DNA of 47,111 nt, from assembly GCA_902610815.1 (NCBI GenBank), contig CACLXG010000005.1, positions 1 to 47,111 on the forward strand, written 5' to 3'. The notes under the pieces were generated by a model, which saw nothing but the letters and a program-made list of their open reading frames with translations, was not told the DNA's origin and did no database searches. This stretch comes from an uncultured Candidatus Actinomarina sp. (GTDB lineage: Bacteria; Actinomycetota; Acidimicrobiia; Actinomarinales; Actinomarinaceae). This document shows, piece after piece, positions 18,752 through 27,835 of this stretch (within the stretch, counting starts at the first letter, position 1; every line of letters starts with the position of its first letter). The translations under genes and the position numbers were made by a program.

Positions 18752-19805
18752 CTAAAAGTAACTCTTCTTTCTTACCCAATAGCCCATTTGGTCTAAATAT
18801 CATTAGAAACATAATTAATACTCCAACTAAAAGAAACCTGACTCCAGCTAATTGTTGGCCATTTGCATTTTCAAACAAGATGTATGCTAACCGATCAGTT
18901 TCAGATATTATTACCCAAAAAATTATTGAACCAAAAATTGGACCCGTAATTGTACCGACACCACCCAATATCATGATTGCCCATACGTAAAAAGTTAATA
19001 AAGGTATAAAAACTGTTGATTCAAGCGATCCGTAATTAAATGCTAAGAGAACTCCCGATAAGCCTGCTATACCCGCTCCAAGCATAAAACTTTGAAGCTT
19101 GAGCCATACAGCATTTTTACCCATTGCCCTTACAGCATCTTCATCTTCCCTAACAGCTCTTAATGCACGTCCCCAAGGTGAATTATTTAGGCGTTTTAAA
19201 AATAAAACTATAAACAAGATTGATATCCAAGCTGCAATACAGACCCAACCCTGAGAAGCAGAAAAATCTAAATTATCTGAAAGATCGTCAATAAAACTGG
19301 GTCTATATCTTTGAAAGTTTTCAGTGTAGTTAATTATGCCATAAACTCCACCTGTTATTGACTCTAGATCTCTAACGAGAAGTCTAAATATTTCTGCGGC
19401 AGCAATTGTGACAATTGCCAAATAATCACCTCGTAACCTTATCGCTGGTAGTCCCAACAATAGACCAAATAAAGATGCAGCTATAATCCCTATTGTCAAT
19501 GCAGCAAAGAAAGGTAATCCAGTTGTAATTACAACACCCTCTCTACCCGCTGCATGAGGCATCAAAAGTAATGTAACATAAGCGCCAACTCCCATAAATG
19601 AAGCATGGCCAAAATTTAATAGTCCAGTCCAACCAAAGTGAACATTTAATCCAATTGCACTTAGTCCATAAATTCCTGCAAATGTAAATAGGTTTAAAAC
19701 AATTCTAGGAGCACCTTCGGGATTTAAGAAAAATACTAAATAAATTGAAAATATAGTCAAAGAAAAAGCAAAAATATATTGTAGTGAAAATCTTTTTGTT
19801 ATCAT
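18741..19805 (-). CDS. livM: Branched-chain amino acid-type ABC transporter permease LivM
   Basis: Inner-membrane permease, 354 residues with about eight to ten helices. Diagnostic blocks are LNVHFGWTGLLNFGHASFMGVGAY, RLRGDYLAIVTIAAAEI and GRALRAVREDEDAVRAMG, the last being the coupling helix that contacts the ATPase. It overlaps livH by 4 bases. Confidence 0.92.
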   Translation of the reverse strand: MITKRFSLQYIFAFSLTIFSIYLVFFLNPEGAPRIVLNLFTFAGIYGLSAIGLNVHFGWTGLLNFGHASFMGVGAYVTLLLMPHAAGREGVVITTGLPFFAALTIGIIAASLFGLLLGLPAIRLRGDYLAIVTIAAAEIFRLLVRDLESITGGVYGIINYTENFQRYRPSFIDDLSDNLDFSASQGWVCIAAWISILFIVLFLKRLNNSPWGRALRAVREDEDAVRAMGKNAVWLKLQSFMLGAGIAGLSGVLLAFNYGSLESTVFIPLLTFYVWAIMILGGVGTITGPIFGSIIFWVIISETDRLAYILFENANGQQLAGVRFLLVGVLIMFLMIFRPNGLLGKKEELLLDVK

Positions 19806-20719
19806 GAAATTCTTTCTTTTTGACCAAATATTCCCTGAGGTCTAAATAATAGAATTAAAATCATTATTCCGAGTGCTACAGCATTTTTAGCTTCAGCATG
19901 TCCTTCCATAAATGGTAATCCGACTGAAACTTGAACTAAAATTCCAATCATGAATCCTCCTACCATTGCACCAAAAGAAGTTCCTATACCACCCAAGACT
20001 GTTCCAGCGAAAATAAGAAGCAAAATTAAAAATCCCATATTCCACCTAACATCATTAATCGTTGCTTGAAATATACCAGCTAAACCTGCCAACATACTTG
20101 ACGCTACCCAAGTAAGCAAAATAATATTGTCTGAATTTATACCAGAAACACTTGATAGTTCTTCCGAGTCTCTTACCGCTCTCATCGCTTTTCCTAAACG
20201 AGTGTAAGTTAATAAAAGCCCAACAATAATCATTACAATTATTCCAGCAATCAAAACATTAAAATTTCTAGGAGTCATATCAAAAAATAAGTAAGTTTGT
20301 CTTCTTTGTAACTCAAGAGGGAAATTCTGTACCTTACCAGTTGCAAATAATAAATATAAATGCCTTACCAGTATGGAAAGGCCAATAGTTACAACTAATA
20401 CAGCAATATTTCCAACATCATTTTTTCTTAAAGGTCTAAATAAAAATACCTCTAATAATCCCCCAAATAAACCACAAACTAATATTGCCAAAAAACACGA
20501 TATTACAAAATTTAGTCCCAGCGGTGAAAATTTTTCTAAGAATAATACTCTGTAATCTAGTGGGCTTGAGAAAAATAAGGTAGCAATTGCACCTAATGCA
20601 ATGATTTCTCCATGAGCAAAATTAACTATTCTTGTGACACCATATAACAAAGATAACGCAACAGAAGCTACAGAAATGATTATTCCTAATAGAAGCCCAT
20701 TACCAAGTTGATCTAACAA
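19802..20719 (-). CDS. livH: Branched-chain amino acid-type ABC transporter permease LivH
   Basis: Second permease, 305 residues. LLYGVTRIVNFAHGEIIALGA and GKAMRAVRDSEELSSVSGI are LivH landmarks. The start is TTG at 20719, directly after the stop of the upstream gene, with GAGGG about 8 bases before it. It heads the four-gene livHMGF series. Confidence 0.92.
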   Translation of the reverse strand: MLDQLGNGLLLGIIISVASVALSLLYGVTRIVNFAHGEIIALGAIATLFFSSPLDYRVLFLEKFSPLGLNFVISCFLAILVCGLFGGLLEVFLFRPLRKNDVGNIAVLVVTIGLSILVRHLYLLFATGKVQNFPLELQRRQTYLFFDMTPRNFNVLIAGIIVMIIVGLLLTYTRLGKAMRAVRDSEELSSVSGINSDNIILLTWVASSMLAGLAGIFQATINDVRWNMGFLILLLIFAGTVLGGIGTSFGAMVGGFMIGILVQVSVGLPFMEGHAEAKNAVALGIMILILLFRPQGIFGQKERIS

Positions 20720-21577
20720 TTAGGAACCCTCTTTTTGATCATAAAACTTAACATCAGAACCATCCTCAACAATTATTTTTAATTTATATACTTCATCAGC
20801 TTGGTTTAAATATCCTATTGTAGCACCTATCCATGAGGCTGGGGTCTCTACTTTTCCTGTAACTACAACTGCCAAGTCTTCAGATACCCTTATTTCAAAA
20901 TTTCCATTTATCTTTAATTCTTCAAGTTCTAATCCCTCACCAAGAAAAATATTTCCAGTACCTGCAATTCTTGAATTGTTTAATTTAATATTGTCTAAAT
21001 TTAATTCAGAATTAAAAGAAACTAAATTCAATTTCCAAATGTTTTTATTTCCAATATTTATATTCCACCCTGCGACTTTTAGTAAACTTGATGTTTCAAT
21101 TTCTCGAAATAAAACAGCTTTAGGTTCCCCAACTAATGTTTCAACCGCCTCTGGGTAGCCTATATTTCCAGGTTTATCGATTACATCGGCAGTGTAACCA
21201 GTTTCATTAAATGTATTTAAATTTACACTTCCACTAGTGTCAATAACCAAAAGATATTCTGAATCCTTATTGAGTTCTCTATTTTCTAAATATGACGGGA
21301 AGTTATATGTTGTAAGAAAGTTTGCATCAAAAATTTGTGCGATTGGGAAAAATATTAAAATTAGTAAGAGATATATTGATAAATAAAAGTAAAACCTATT
21401 AGTAATTCTTTTAATGTTTAAATAAAAATAAACAATTGCAGGAAAAAAAGTAAAAGGGAAAAAATCAATATAATCATAAATAATTGAAGGCCTAAGATAT
21501 CCAGAAAAATAAAAGGCAATTTGAACGGCGATTATCAAAAATAGTAAAATTTTAAAAGAATTTACATACTTAATCAC
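20720..21577 (-). CDS. Hypothetical membrane protein with a beta-rich extracytoplasmic domain
   Basis: Not recognised. 285 residues. Three hydrophobic helices at about 8-25, 38-54 and 62-82 are followed by a roughly 200-residue region of short alternating strands (for example LNLDNIKLNNSRIAGTG, then LEELKINGNFEIRV). The repeating strand-turn pattern recalls the beta-solenoid C-terminal domains of LiaF/YvqF-like membrane proteins, but this is only a resemblance. It follows tRNA-Thr and abuts livH, so it is probably co-transcribed with the transporter. It starts at an ATG with no clear ribosome binding site. Confidence 0.65.
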   Translation of the reverse strand: MIKYVNSFKILLFLIIAVQIAFYFSGYLRPSIIYDYIDFFPFTFFPAIVYFYLNIKRITNRFYFYLSIYLLLILIFFPIAQIFDANFLTTYNFPSYLENRELNKDSEYLLVIDTSGSVNLNTFNETGYTADVIDKPGNIGYPEAVETLVGEPKAVLFREIETSSLLKVAGWNINIGNKNIWKLNLVSFNSELNLDNIKLNNSRIAGTGNIFLGEGLELEELKINGNFEIRVSEDLAVVVTGKVETPASWIGATIGYLNQADEVYKLKIIVEDGSDVKFYDQKEGS

Positions 21578-21581
21578 TCAG

Positions 21582-21654
21582 AGCCGGAGAGGGGAGTCGA
21601 ACCCCTGACCTGCCGATTACAAGTCGGCTGCTCTGGCCACTGAGCTACTCCGGC
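21582..21654 (-). tRNA. tRNA-Thr (anticodon UGU)
   Basis: A full cloverleaf of 73 bases. The acceptor stem is GCCGGAG/CTCCGGC (21648-21654 with 21583-21589), the D arm is GCTCAGTGGCCAGAGC, the anticodon stem is GCCGA/TCGGC around loop CTTGTAA, and the T arm is AGGGG-TTCGACT-CCCCT. The discriminator base is T and CCA is not encoded. It lies just downstream of rlmB. Confidence 0.97.
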
Positions 21655-21687
21655 AAACAGTAAAATAATAGCAAAATCATTATTGAA

Positions 21688-22416
21688 TCAGCTACTTTTT
21701 TTAAAAAAATGATTCATTGCTATAGCAGCAGCAACCGAGGCATTGAGAGATTCAACTGAATTATTCATATCAATTTTTACCATTAAATCTAATTTGTTTT
21801 GTATCTCCTTACTTAAACCGTTTTCTTCAGAACCAATAAATAGTGCAATTTTTTGGTTATTTAAGTCCACATTCAATAAATTATCTTTGGTATTCATTTC
21901 CATACCAACAGTCCAATACTCAAGCGACTTTAATTTCTTGATTAGGGAAAAAATAGAATTATAAAAAACAATATTTACATTTTCAAGACCACCTGAAGAA
22001 ATTCCAAAGGTTCTTTCTGTTATATTTACTGACCTTTTTTTAGGAAGACAGACTATATTAAAGTCAAATGCTGATGCAGTTCTAGTAATAGCACCAAAAT
22101 TATTTGTATCTTGAATATGATCTAAAACAACAATATTGCAAAGCTTTAGTTGATCTAAAGTTTTTTCATCATATGTCTTTTTGGGAATACAAAGTGCAAC
22201 AACCGAATGTCTATTGTTATATTTCCAGTTTTCTTTTTTACTAATTTTTTCAACTATTAATCCTTTCTTTTTTGCTTTCCCAATTAATTGCTCCAACCGA
22301 TTTGATATAGTTTTATCAGATTCTAAGAAAAAAATTTTTTCAACTCGATTTGAATCAATAGCACTATTTACTGAATTAATACCTTCAACTATTTTCCCAA
22401 TACCAGCCACTGTCAT
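21688..22416 (-). CDS. rlmB: 23S rRNA 2'-O-methyltransferase, TrmH/SpoU family (RlmB-like)
   Basis: SPOUT-class methyltransferase acting on rRNA, probably at the G2251-equivalent. N-terminal substrate-binding domain (about 1-75), then the knotted catalytic domain with VVLDHIQDTNNFGAITRTA (motif 1), IALFIGSEENGLS (motif 2) and SVESLNASVAAAIAMNHFF (motif 3). The frame opens earlier, at 22440, but ATG 22416 is preceded by AAGGA at a good distance and gives 242 residues, normal for RlmB. It overlaps cysS by 32 bases. The cysS-rlmB order is common in actinobacteria. Confidence 0.9.
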   Translation of the reverse strand: MTVAGIGKIVEGINSVNSAIDSNRVEKIFFLESDKTISNRLEQLIGKAKKKGLIVEKISKKENWKYNNRHSVVALCIPKKTYDEKTLDQLKLCNIVVLDHIQDTNNFGAITRTASAFDFNIVCLPKKRSVNITERTFGISSGGLENVNIVFYNSIFSLIKKLKSLEYWTVGMEMNTKDNLLNVDLNNQKIALFIGSEENGLSKEIQNKLDLMVKIDMNNSVESLNASVAAAIAMNHFFKKSS

Positions 22417-23782
22417 CACCATCCTTAATGAACAAACCAATTTCTTTTAATTTGTCTCTCATGAGATCCGCTTGACTAAAATTTTTTTTGCTTCTTAACT
22501 TTTCTCTTTTTGTGAGAAACTCTTCCATTGCTTGTTCTAAATTATCATATTTTATTTGAAATGCGTTGAAGAATTTTGAAAGGTCTTCGTGATTTATTTT
22601 TACACTATCATTGATATCGAAGTTAAAACCTAAGACTTCAAATATAAATTTGATAGTTTCTTTAAAATTTTTCTCTTCATTTTCGTCCAAATTGCTTAGA
22701 TTATTCATTTTTTCGAAGATTTCCCCTAAAAACTTCGGTGAATTTAAATCATCATTCATAGAATTTTTAAATATTTCAATAACTGATAAATCTGAAGCTT
22801 TAGCCTCAACACTTCTAGTGAAATCCTGTATTCTTTTAAATGTTGTTTTTGACTCTTCTAATAAGTCTTCAGAAAAATCTTGTGGTTTTCGATAATGTGA
22901 TCTTAAAAAGAAAAATCTAATAACGTTTCCCCCAAACTTATCTATGTATTCATTAAGGAGTTTTATATTGCCTTCAGATTTAGACATTTTTTGGCCGGAA
23001 AGGTTAACCATACCGTTGTGTAGCCAGAATTTAACAAATTCTTGATTTTCAAATGCAGCAGAAGATTGTGCAAGCTCATTTTCATGGTGGGGAAAAATTA
23101 AATCATTACCACCACAGTGAATATCAATACCTGAATCGAATATTTTATTTATCATAGCAGAGCATTCAATATGCCACCCAGGTCTCCCGTCACCCCAAGG
23201 TGAATTCCATGAAGGTTCGTTTTCCTTTGATATCTTCCATAGAACAAAATCTTCTGTATTTTTCTTATCAGATTCTAAGTCAACTCTGGTGCCAGAAATG
23301 ACTTGTTCTTTATTTCTACCCGATAATTTCAAATAATCTTTAAATTTAGCGACTTCAAAATAAACACCTGATTGTGTTGCATATGCATATCCATTTTCAA
23401 TTAGGATTTCAATAAAATTTATAATATGATCTATTGTCTCAGTAGCCTTAGGTTCATTATCTGGAGTTAAGCAATTTAGGCTTGAATAGGAATCTTGAAA
23501 TTCTTTTGTAACTCGATCAGCTAATTCCTTTGTAGTGATTCCTTCTTCTACTGCCCTTTCAATTATTTTGTCATCAATATCAGTGATATTTCTAACAAAA
23601 TTAACTTCATAGTCTAAATAAACCAAATATCTAATTAAAAAATCAAAAACTACTGCAGATCGTCCATGCCCAATATGTGGTGAAGATTGTACTGTTGGGC
23701 CACAAAGATAAATTTTTACATTATCTGAAGTTGGTTTAAACTCCTCAACAGTCTTGGAGTGAGTATTATGTAGCTTAAGCAT
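22385..23782 (-). CDS. cysS: Cysteinyl-tRNA synthetase
   Basis: Class I synthetase charging tRNA-Cys. 465 residues. Zinc ligand C27 in CGPTVQ, HIGH-type signature HIGHG at 36-40, GWHIECSAM and HCGGNDLIFPHHENE in the catalytic core, and KMSKS in GQKMSKSEGN. The full C-terminal anticodon-binding part argues against the shorter mycothiol ligase MshC. It overlaps ispF by 8 bases. Confidence 0.96.
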   Translation of the reverse strand: MLKLHNTHSKTVEEFKPTSDNVKIYLCGPTVQSSPHIGHGRSAVVFDFLIRYLVYLDYEVNFVRNITDIDDKIIERAVEEGITTKELADRVTKEFQDSYSSLNCLTPDNEPKATETIDHIINFIEILIENGYAYATQSGVYFEVAKFKDYLKLSGRNKEQVISGTRVDLESDKKNTEDFVLWKISKENEPSWNSPWGDGRPGWHIECSAMINKIFDSGIDIHCGGNDLIFPHHENELAQSSAAFENQEFVKFWLHNGMVNLSGQKMSKSEGNIKLLNEYIDKFGGNVIRFFFLRSHYRKPQDFSEDLLEESKTTFKRIQDFTRSVEAKASDLSVIEIFKNSMNDDLNSPKFLGEIFEKMNNLSNLDENEEKNFKETIKFIFEVLGFNFDINDSVKINHEDLSKFFNAFQIKYDNLEQAMEEFLTKREKLRSKKNFSQADLMRDKLKEIGLFIKDGDDSGWYWENS

Positions 23783-24245
23783 CTTTCACCGAAACTAGTG
23801 CAATACAAGCTGACGCTTTACCATCTCCAATCACACCAAGATTATCAAATGACTTACCCTTTACATTTATTAGATTTTTATCAACCCTTAGCAAATCAGC
23901 GAGGTTAGAAATTATAGGCTCAGATATTTTTGAAATATTTATAACCTGTGAAAGAATAGTAATATCAATATTGTTTATCACTATTTTGTCATACTCAATG
24001 ATTTCTAAAACTTTATTTAACATATCTACACTCGATATATTTTTCGGTGTCGTTTCATTAGATGGAAAATAAAAACCCAGATCTTTTTTTGCTTTAGATC
24101 CAAGCAAAGCATCGCTTAGAGAATGAAGAATTATATCTCCATCCGAATGAGCTTCAAAACCGGGTCCTTTTACAGTTATTCCTCCCAGAACTAATTTTTC
24201 ATCATTTGAATGTTTGTGTATATCAAACCCGTTACCTACAAGCAT
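23775..24245 (-). CDS. ispF: 2-C-methyl-D-erythritol 2,4-cyclodiphosphate synthase
   Basis: MEP-pathway enzyme making the cyclic diphosphate for isoprenoids. 156 residues. Metal ligands D8 and H10 (GFDIH) and H41 (ILHSLSDALLG) are present, as is HSDGD. The TTE-type block of the nucleotide site reads SFD here. ispD, often the neighbour before ispF, is not between carD and ispF. Confidence 0.94.
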   Translation of the reverse strand: MLVGNGFDIHKHSNDEKLVLGGITVKGPGFEAHSDGDIILHSLSDALLGSKAKKDLGFYFPSNETTPKNISSVDMLNKVLEIIEYDKIVINNIDITILSQVINISKISEPIISNLADLLRVDKNLINVKGKSFDNLGVIGDGKASACIALVSVKDA

Positions 24246-24271
24246 TATGCCTCTTTTGATTTATATATGAA

Positions 24272-24829
24272 TTATAAACCGTCGTCAGGGTCTTCTTCTG
24301 GAAGATATTGGTTAATTTTTTCTACAGCTGCTTCTTCATCAATACTTAATGCACATGCTATTTCGCTGGCTAGGGTTGTTCTTGCTTTTGCGAGCATTCT
24401 TTTAAGTGCAGGAGAAATACCTTTATTGATTTGAGCATGCGTCAGATCTCTAACCACTTCAGCAACTTGTATAACATCTCCAGAAGTCATTTTTTCTGTC
24501 AGAACCTTGTACCACCTACTCCAATTAGTTCCAGCTTCTTCTGGTTTTTCTTTAAAAATAGGAAACACTTTTCGTGAAACTGCATTTTTTGAAATAACAG
24601 GCCTTATAACTTCGTCTACATTTTCCACTGGCACCATTACAAGCAGACCATCTGTAAGGACTTCAATCTCGAAATACTGTCTTCGTTTTGATTTTACTTC
24701 ACCATTTTCATCAAAAATTTCCACATTCTTGTTAACTTTTCTAACAACTTTTGCAGCACCATGGTGAGGATGAACTACAAATTGGTTAGGTTTATATTTA
24801 TCAGTAGATTTCTTTGTTTTTGTTGCCAT
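24272..24829 (-). CDS. carD: CarD family transcription regulator
   Basis: RNA-polymerase-binding protein that stabilises the open promoter complex, notably at rRNA promoters. 185 residues from ATG 24829. The N-terminal Tudor-like RNAP-interaction domain includes FVVHPHHGAAKV; the helical C-terminal domain contains the conserved W-S-R-W of TNWSRWYKVL, which contacts promoter DNA. A TTG at 24841 would add four residues; I prefer the ATG. It lies between disA and ispF. Confidence 0.93.
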   Translation of the reverse strand: MATKTKKSTDKYKPNQFVVHPHHGAAKVVRKVNKNVEIFDENGEVKSKRRQYFEIEVLTDGLLVMVPVENVDEVIRPVISKNAVSRKVFPIFKEKPEEAGTNWSRWYKVLTEKMTSGDVIQVAEVVRDLTHAQINKGISPALKRMLAKARTTLASEIACALSIDEEAAVEKINQYLPEEDPDDGL

Positions 24830-24861
24830 AGATGTCAACAATACTATATATTGAGAACTAT

Positions 24862-25914
24862 TTAATGTCCATTTATATATGAAAAACCTATATTTTTAAG
24901 CAATGTATCGAAATAATCTCTTAATTGTTGTGCCCTACTTCTTCCAATGCCCTCGACTTCAAACAATTTTTCTGGTGAAGCAGTAAGTAGTTTTGGTAAA
25001 GTTTTAAATTTGTGAATTAATTGATCATGAAGATTTTCAGGTAATCCGGGTAACCTAGCAAGAACCCTGTATCCTTTTGGTACTGATATATCATCAAGAG
25101 GAAGCTTGAACAAAACACCGCCGAGATGGTCTACTGAATTCAGTTCATCATATGACATTTTGCTAATCTCATTAATAGCTTTAGAGGTTGTTCTAAATTG
25201 CCTTGAAGGAAGGTGGTCCTTTAAAACTAGGTTTAATGTATTCAAAACCCCTGATTCTAAAGAATCTATCTGAATCATAATCAATCCAGCATCCTCACCA
25301 AGTTTTAAAGCTTCTGTTTTTACTTGATTAGCCAATCGAGTAAGAAGCTCTCCTCTTTGAATAACTTCCAAGACTTCCTGATTTGTTAATGTGTTTTCAA
25401 TCTCGAGTTCTCCCAAATTTGTAACTGCATCATCAAACCTTCTCCTCATCCTGTCTACTGACTGCAAAGATTCATTGACTCTACCCAAAATTGCTGAAGA
25501 CTCTTCAAGTTCAATAGTTTCAAGGTTTTCAAAAACTTTAATCAAGGAGGTTTCTTCTGATACGGCGATGACTGTTAGGCCTGTAGTTGCCGAGGTTCGC
25601 TCTGCAGTTCTATGTCTTGTTCCAGTTTGAGTTGTAGATATTGAGTCACTTGGATTTAAGTGAACGTTTGCTTTTAGAATTTTTGTGACACTGTCGTTTA
25701 CAATAATTGCACCATCCATTTTGGACAATTCTGAGAGCATCTCTGGTGAAAATTCACATTCATTTAAAGTGAGTCCGCCTGAAGAAATTTTTTCCAATTT
25801 TGTTGTTGAACCTATAACAATTAATGCTCCAGATTTTTTATCAGCTATTAAATCAACACCAACCCTTAAGGGTTGACCTGGCAGTAACTGACTAGAGCTT
25901 TTGTTTAAATTCAT
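24862..25914 (-). CDS. disA: DNA integrity scanning diadenylate cyclase DisA
   Basis: Makes c-di-AMP from two ATP and scans DNA. 350 residues. The DAC domain has DGA at 67-69 and RHR at 100-102, the two catalytic motifs (context TGTRHRTAERTS). A helical linker follows, then a C-terminal helix-hairpin-helix DNA-binding domain (LFEVEGIGRSRAQQLRDYF). AGAGGA just before the ATG supports the start. disA next to carD is a usual actinobacterial arrangement. Confidence 0.95.
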   Translation of the reverse strand: MNLNKSSSQLLPGQPLRVGVDLIADKKSGALIVIGSTTKLEKISSGGLTLNECEFSPEMLSELSKMDGAIIVNDSVTKILKANVHLNPSDSISTTQTGTRHRTAERTSATTGLTVIAVSEETSLIKVFENLETIELEESSAILGRVNESLQSVDRMRRRFDDAVTNLGELEIENTLTNQEVLEVIQRGELLTRLANQVKTEALKLGEDAGLIMIQIDSLESGVLNTLNLVLKDHLPSRQFRTTSKAINEISKMSYDELNSVDHLGGVLFKLPLDDISVPKGYRVLARLPGLPENLHDQLIHKFKTLPKLLTASPEKLFEVEGIGRSRAQQLRDYFDTLLKNIGFSYINGH

Positions 25915-25994
25915 ATTCCTCTTTATTATTTGAACAATATTGTTATTTGAATGTTACTGTATTATTTTATAAATAGGAACAATAGGCTAATTAA

Positions 25995-26810
25995 ATGGAA
26001 AAAATAGAATGTAAAGCTTGCTCAGCTTCCGTTGATAAATCAATTGAGTTCTGTTCAAGTTGTGGCGAATGGCTTGGCTTGAGCATAAAAGACGTGGAAG
26101 ATTCTGACAATAATGCCCAGCCAGAAATTACTAGAAGAATTAGACCTCCTGAAGAACTTTTATCACAACCTCTATCAAATTATGGTGCAACTTCCCTTCC
26201 AACAAGAAATGAAGTCCCTGGTATTAGAGCAGTGTTTTTTCTAGCAATAATTATTCCCCTGATTGCTGCAGCTAGTTATTATTACAATCAAAATATGGCT
26301 GAAGAAGTAATAGAAGAAATTCAAGTTATTGAACAGTCAACCACAACAAGTACTTCCACTACAGTTCAAAGCTTACTTCAGCTTCAATACCCATTTAGCT
26401 GTTCAGCTTCAAGCAGTCTTGGCGAGGGATGGTCTTGTGAAAAAATATATGATGATGAACCATCTTCTTGGCAAGATAACAGTTTAGAATGTGCAGATGC
26501 TACTTTAGAATTTACTTTCTCAAAAGATATATATTTTCAGTTTCTCACTTATGAAAATATAGAAGACACTAAGTCATATTCTAGAAATTTTAAACCACGT
26601 GACATATTAATAACCTCTGAGGAAGAAGGTTTTTCTATAGAATATGAACTTCAAAATCAAAACAGTAGCTCCCAGTGGATTGATCTAAACACTACTTCTT
26701 CAATAATTACCATACAGATATTGAGCGCTTATCCTGGTGAGGAAATAAATGGTGCAGAGCCATTTCAAGAATGTGCAATACAAGAAATTACTTTTTACGG
26801 GAGAGGCTAG
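25995..26810 (+). CDS. Zinc-ribbon, single-helix membrane protein with C-terminal discoidin-like domain
   Basis: 271 residues. An N-terminal zinc ribbon (C6, C9, C20, C23), a polar stretch and one membrane helix (79-96) precede a Ser/Thr-rich linker and a domain from about 130. The C-terminal pattern (SCSASSS, DDEPSSWQDNS, FKPRDILIT, ITIQILSAYPGEE, AIQEITFYG) follows the actinobacterial NADase-type glycan-binding/discoidin-like jelly roll found on similar zinc-ribbon proteins. Probably a cytoplasmic zinc ribbon with an outward-facing binding domain. Ligand unknown. Confidence 0.72.
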   Translation: MEKIECKACSASVDKSIEFCSSCGEWLGLSIKDVEDSDNNAQPEITRRIRPPEELLSQPLSNYGATSLPTRNEVPGIRAVFFLAIIIPLIAAASYYYNQNMAEEVIEEIQVIEQSTTTSTSTTVQSLLQLQYPFSCSASSSLGEGWSCEKIYDDEPSSWQDNSLECADATLEFTFSKDIYFQFLTYENIEDTKSYSRNFKPRDILITSEEEGFSIEYELQNQNSSSQWIDLNTTSSIITIQILSAYPGEEINGAEPFQECAIQEITFYGRG

Positions 26811-26884
26811 TTAGCTTCACACTTTGTAAGCAACTCCGATTTTTTTAAGCAGTTTAATTCTTTGATTGGCAAAAGATGAGAAAA

Positions 26885-27817
26885 TTAAATTTTTGAAGCA
26901 GTGTTTTTTATAATCTCAAATAATTTATTATCATCAACTTTGTTCATCCAAAATACATTTTTATTTCTTCCAGAAATATGATTTGTATCAACCACTGTTT
27001 GTCCAAGTGTTAAATCAGAATCAACTTCTACTTCAACATTTGTTAACTCGCCTGTAGTCAAGGTGTTGTCTACCAAATATGCAGTTACAAAGGCGTCATG
27101 TACTGGTGTGCCATCAGGAAACTTTTCTTTTACTACATCTAATTCCGCTAATGAACTCATAAGTCCAACAATATGTTGACCCGTTACTGTACCTGTTTCG
27201 AGAATTTTGTTAAGTCTTTCCTTAGTTGAAATTGCCTGATGAGTTACATCTAGTCCCATCATTACCAACTTTACCCCTGAATTTAATACAATTTTTGCAG
27301 CTTCAGGATCCACTAATACATTAAACTCCGCAACTGGAGTATGGTTTCCAAATCCCGCTCCACCGCCCATAAAAATTATTTTTTCAATATTTTCAGCTAA
27401 TTCAGGATTCTGGATTAAAACTTTTCCAATATTTGTCATTGGACCTAAAACACAAATGGTTATTTTTTCTTGACTATTTTTTTGTAATAGATGAGTGATG
27501 TAGTCTACAGCCCCCAAAGGTTCTTCACTTTTTGAAGGTTCTGGAAATTCTACACCATTTAATCCATCTGTTCCGTGAACCCACTCTGCAGTAAGTAAGT
27601 CTCTGCTTAATGGTGTAGCTTCTCCCTTATAAACAGGAATATTGTTTCTGTTTGAATGCTCTAAGATTCTTAATGCGTTTCTTGTTCCTACATCTACGTT
27701 TACATTTCCTGAGACAGTTGTTAATGCTAGAAGCTCATCATCAGTAAAATGAGCTAGAGCAATAAGAATTGCAACAGCATCATCTGTACCAGGATCGGTA
27801 TCAATAATGAATTTCAT
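26885..27817 (-). CDS. Inosine/uridine-preferring nucleoside hydrolase
   Basis: Cleaves the N-glycosidic bond of ribonucleosides to give base plus ribose. 310 residues, family length. The N-terminal calcium-binding DTDPGTDDA (7-15), GPMTNIGKVL, MGGGAG and PVAEFNVLVDPEAA are hallmark blocks; the distal Asp of the metal site is in TPVHDAFVTAYL. Which nucleosides it takes cannot be told from sequence. It sits alone between the zinc-ribbon gene (convergent) and clpC. Confidence 0.9.
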   Translation of the reverse strand: MKFIIDTDPGTDDAVAILIALAHFTDDELLALTTVSGNVNVDVGTRNALRILEHSNRNNIPVYKGEATPLSRDLLTAEWVHGTDGLNGVEFPEPSKSEEPLGAVDYITHLLQKNSQEKITICVLGPMTNIGKVLIQNPELAENIEKIIFMGGGAGFGNHTPVAEFNVLVDPEAAKIVLNSGVKLVMMGLDVTHQAISTKERLNKILETGTVTGQHIVGLMSSLAELDVVKEKFPDGTPVHDAFVTAYLVDNTLTTGELTNVEVEVDSDLTLGQTVVDTNHISGRNKNVFWMNKVDDNKLFEIIKNTASKI

Positions 27818-27835
27818 TAGTCTATTGTATTAGTT

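Noticed and set aside
22385-23782. Reading cysS as the mycothiol ligase MshC
   Set aside because: The 465-residue length, HIGHG and KMSKS motifs and full anticodon-binding region fit CysS better.
24834-24839. Consensus-like TTGACA on minus before carD as a -35 box
   Set aside because: It lies about 5 bases before the start codon, so its -10 would fall inside the coding sequence. It cannot drive carD.
26814-26850. Possible terminator between the zinc-ribbon gene and the nucleoside hydrolase gene
   Set aside because: The GCTT..ACA/TGT..AAGC stem has a bulge, and the T run begins well after the stem. Too weak to call.
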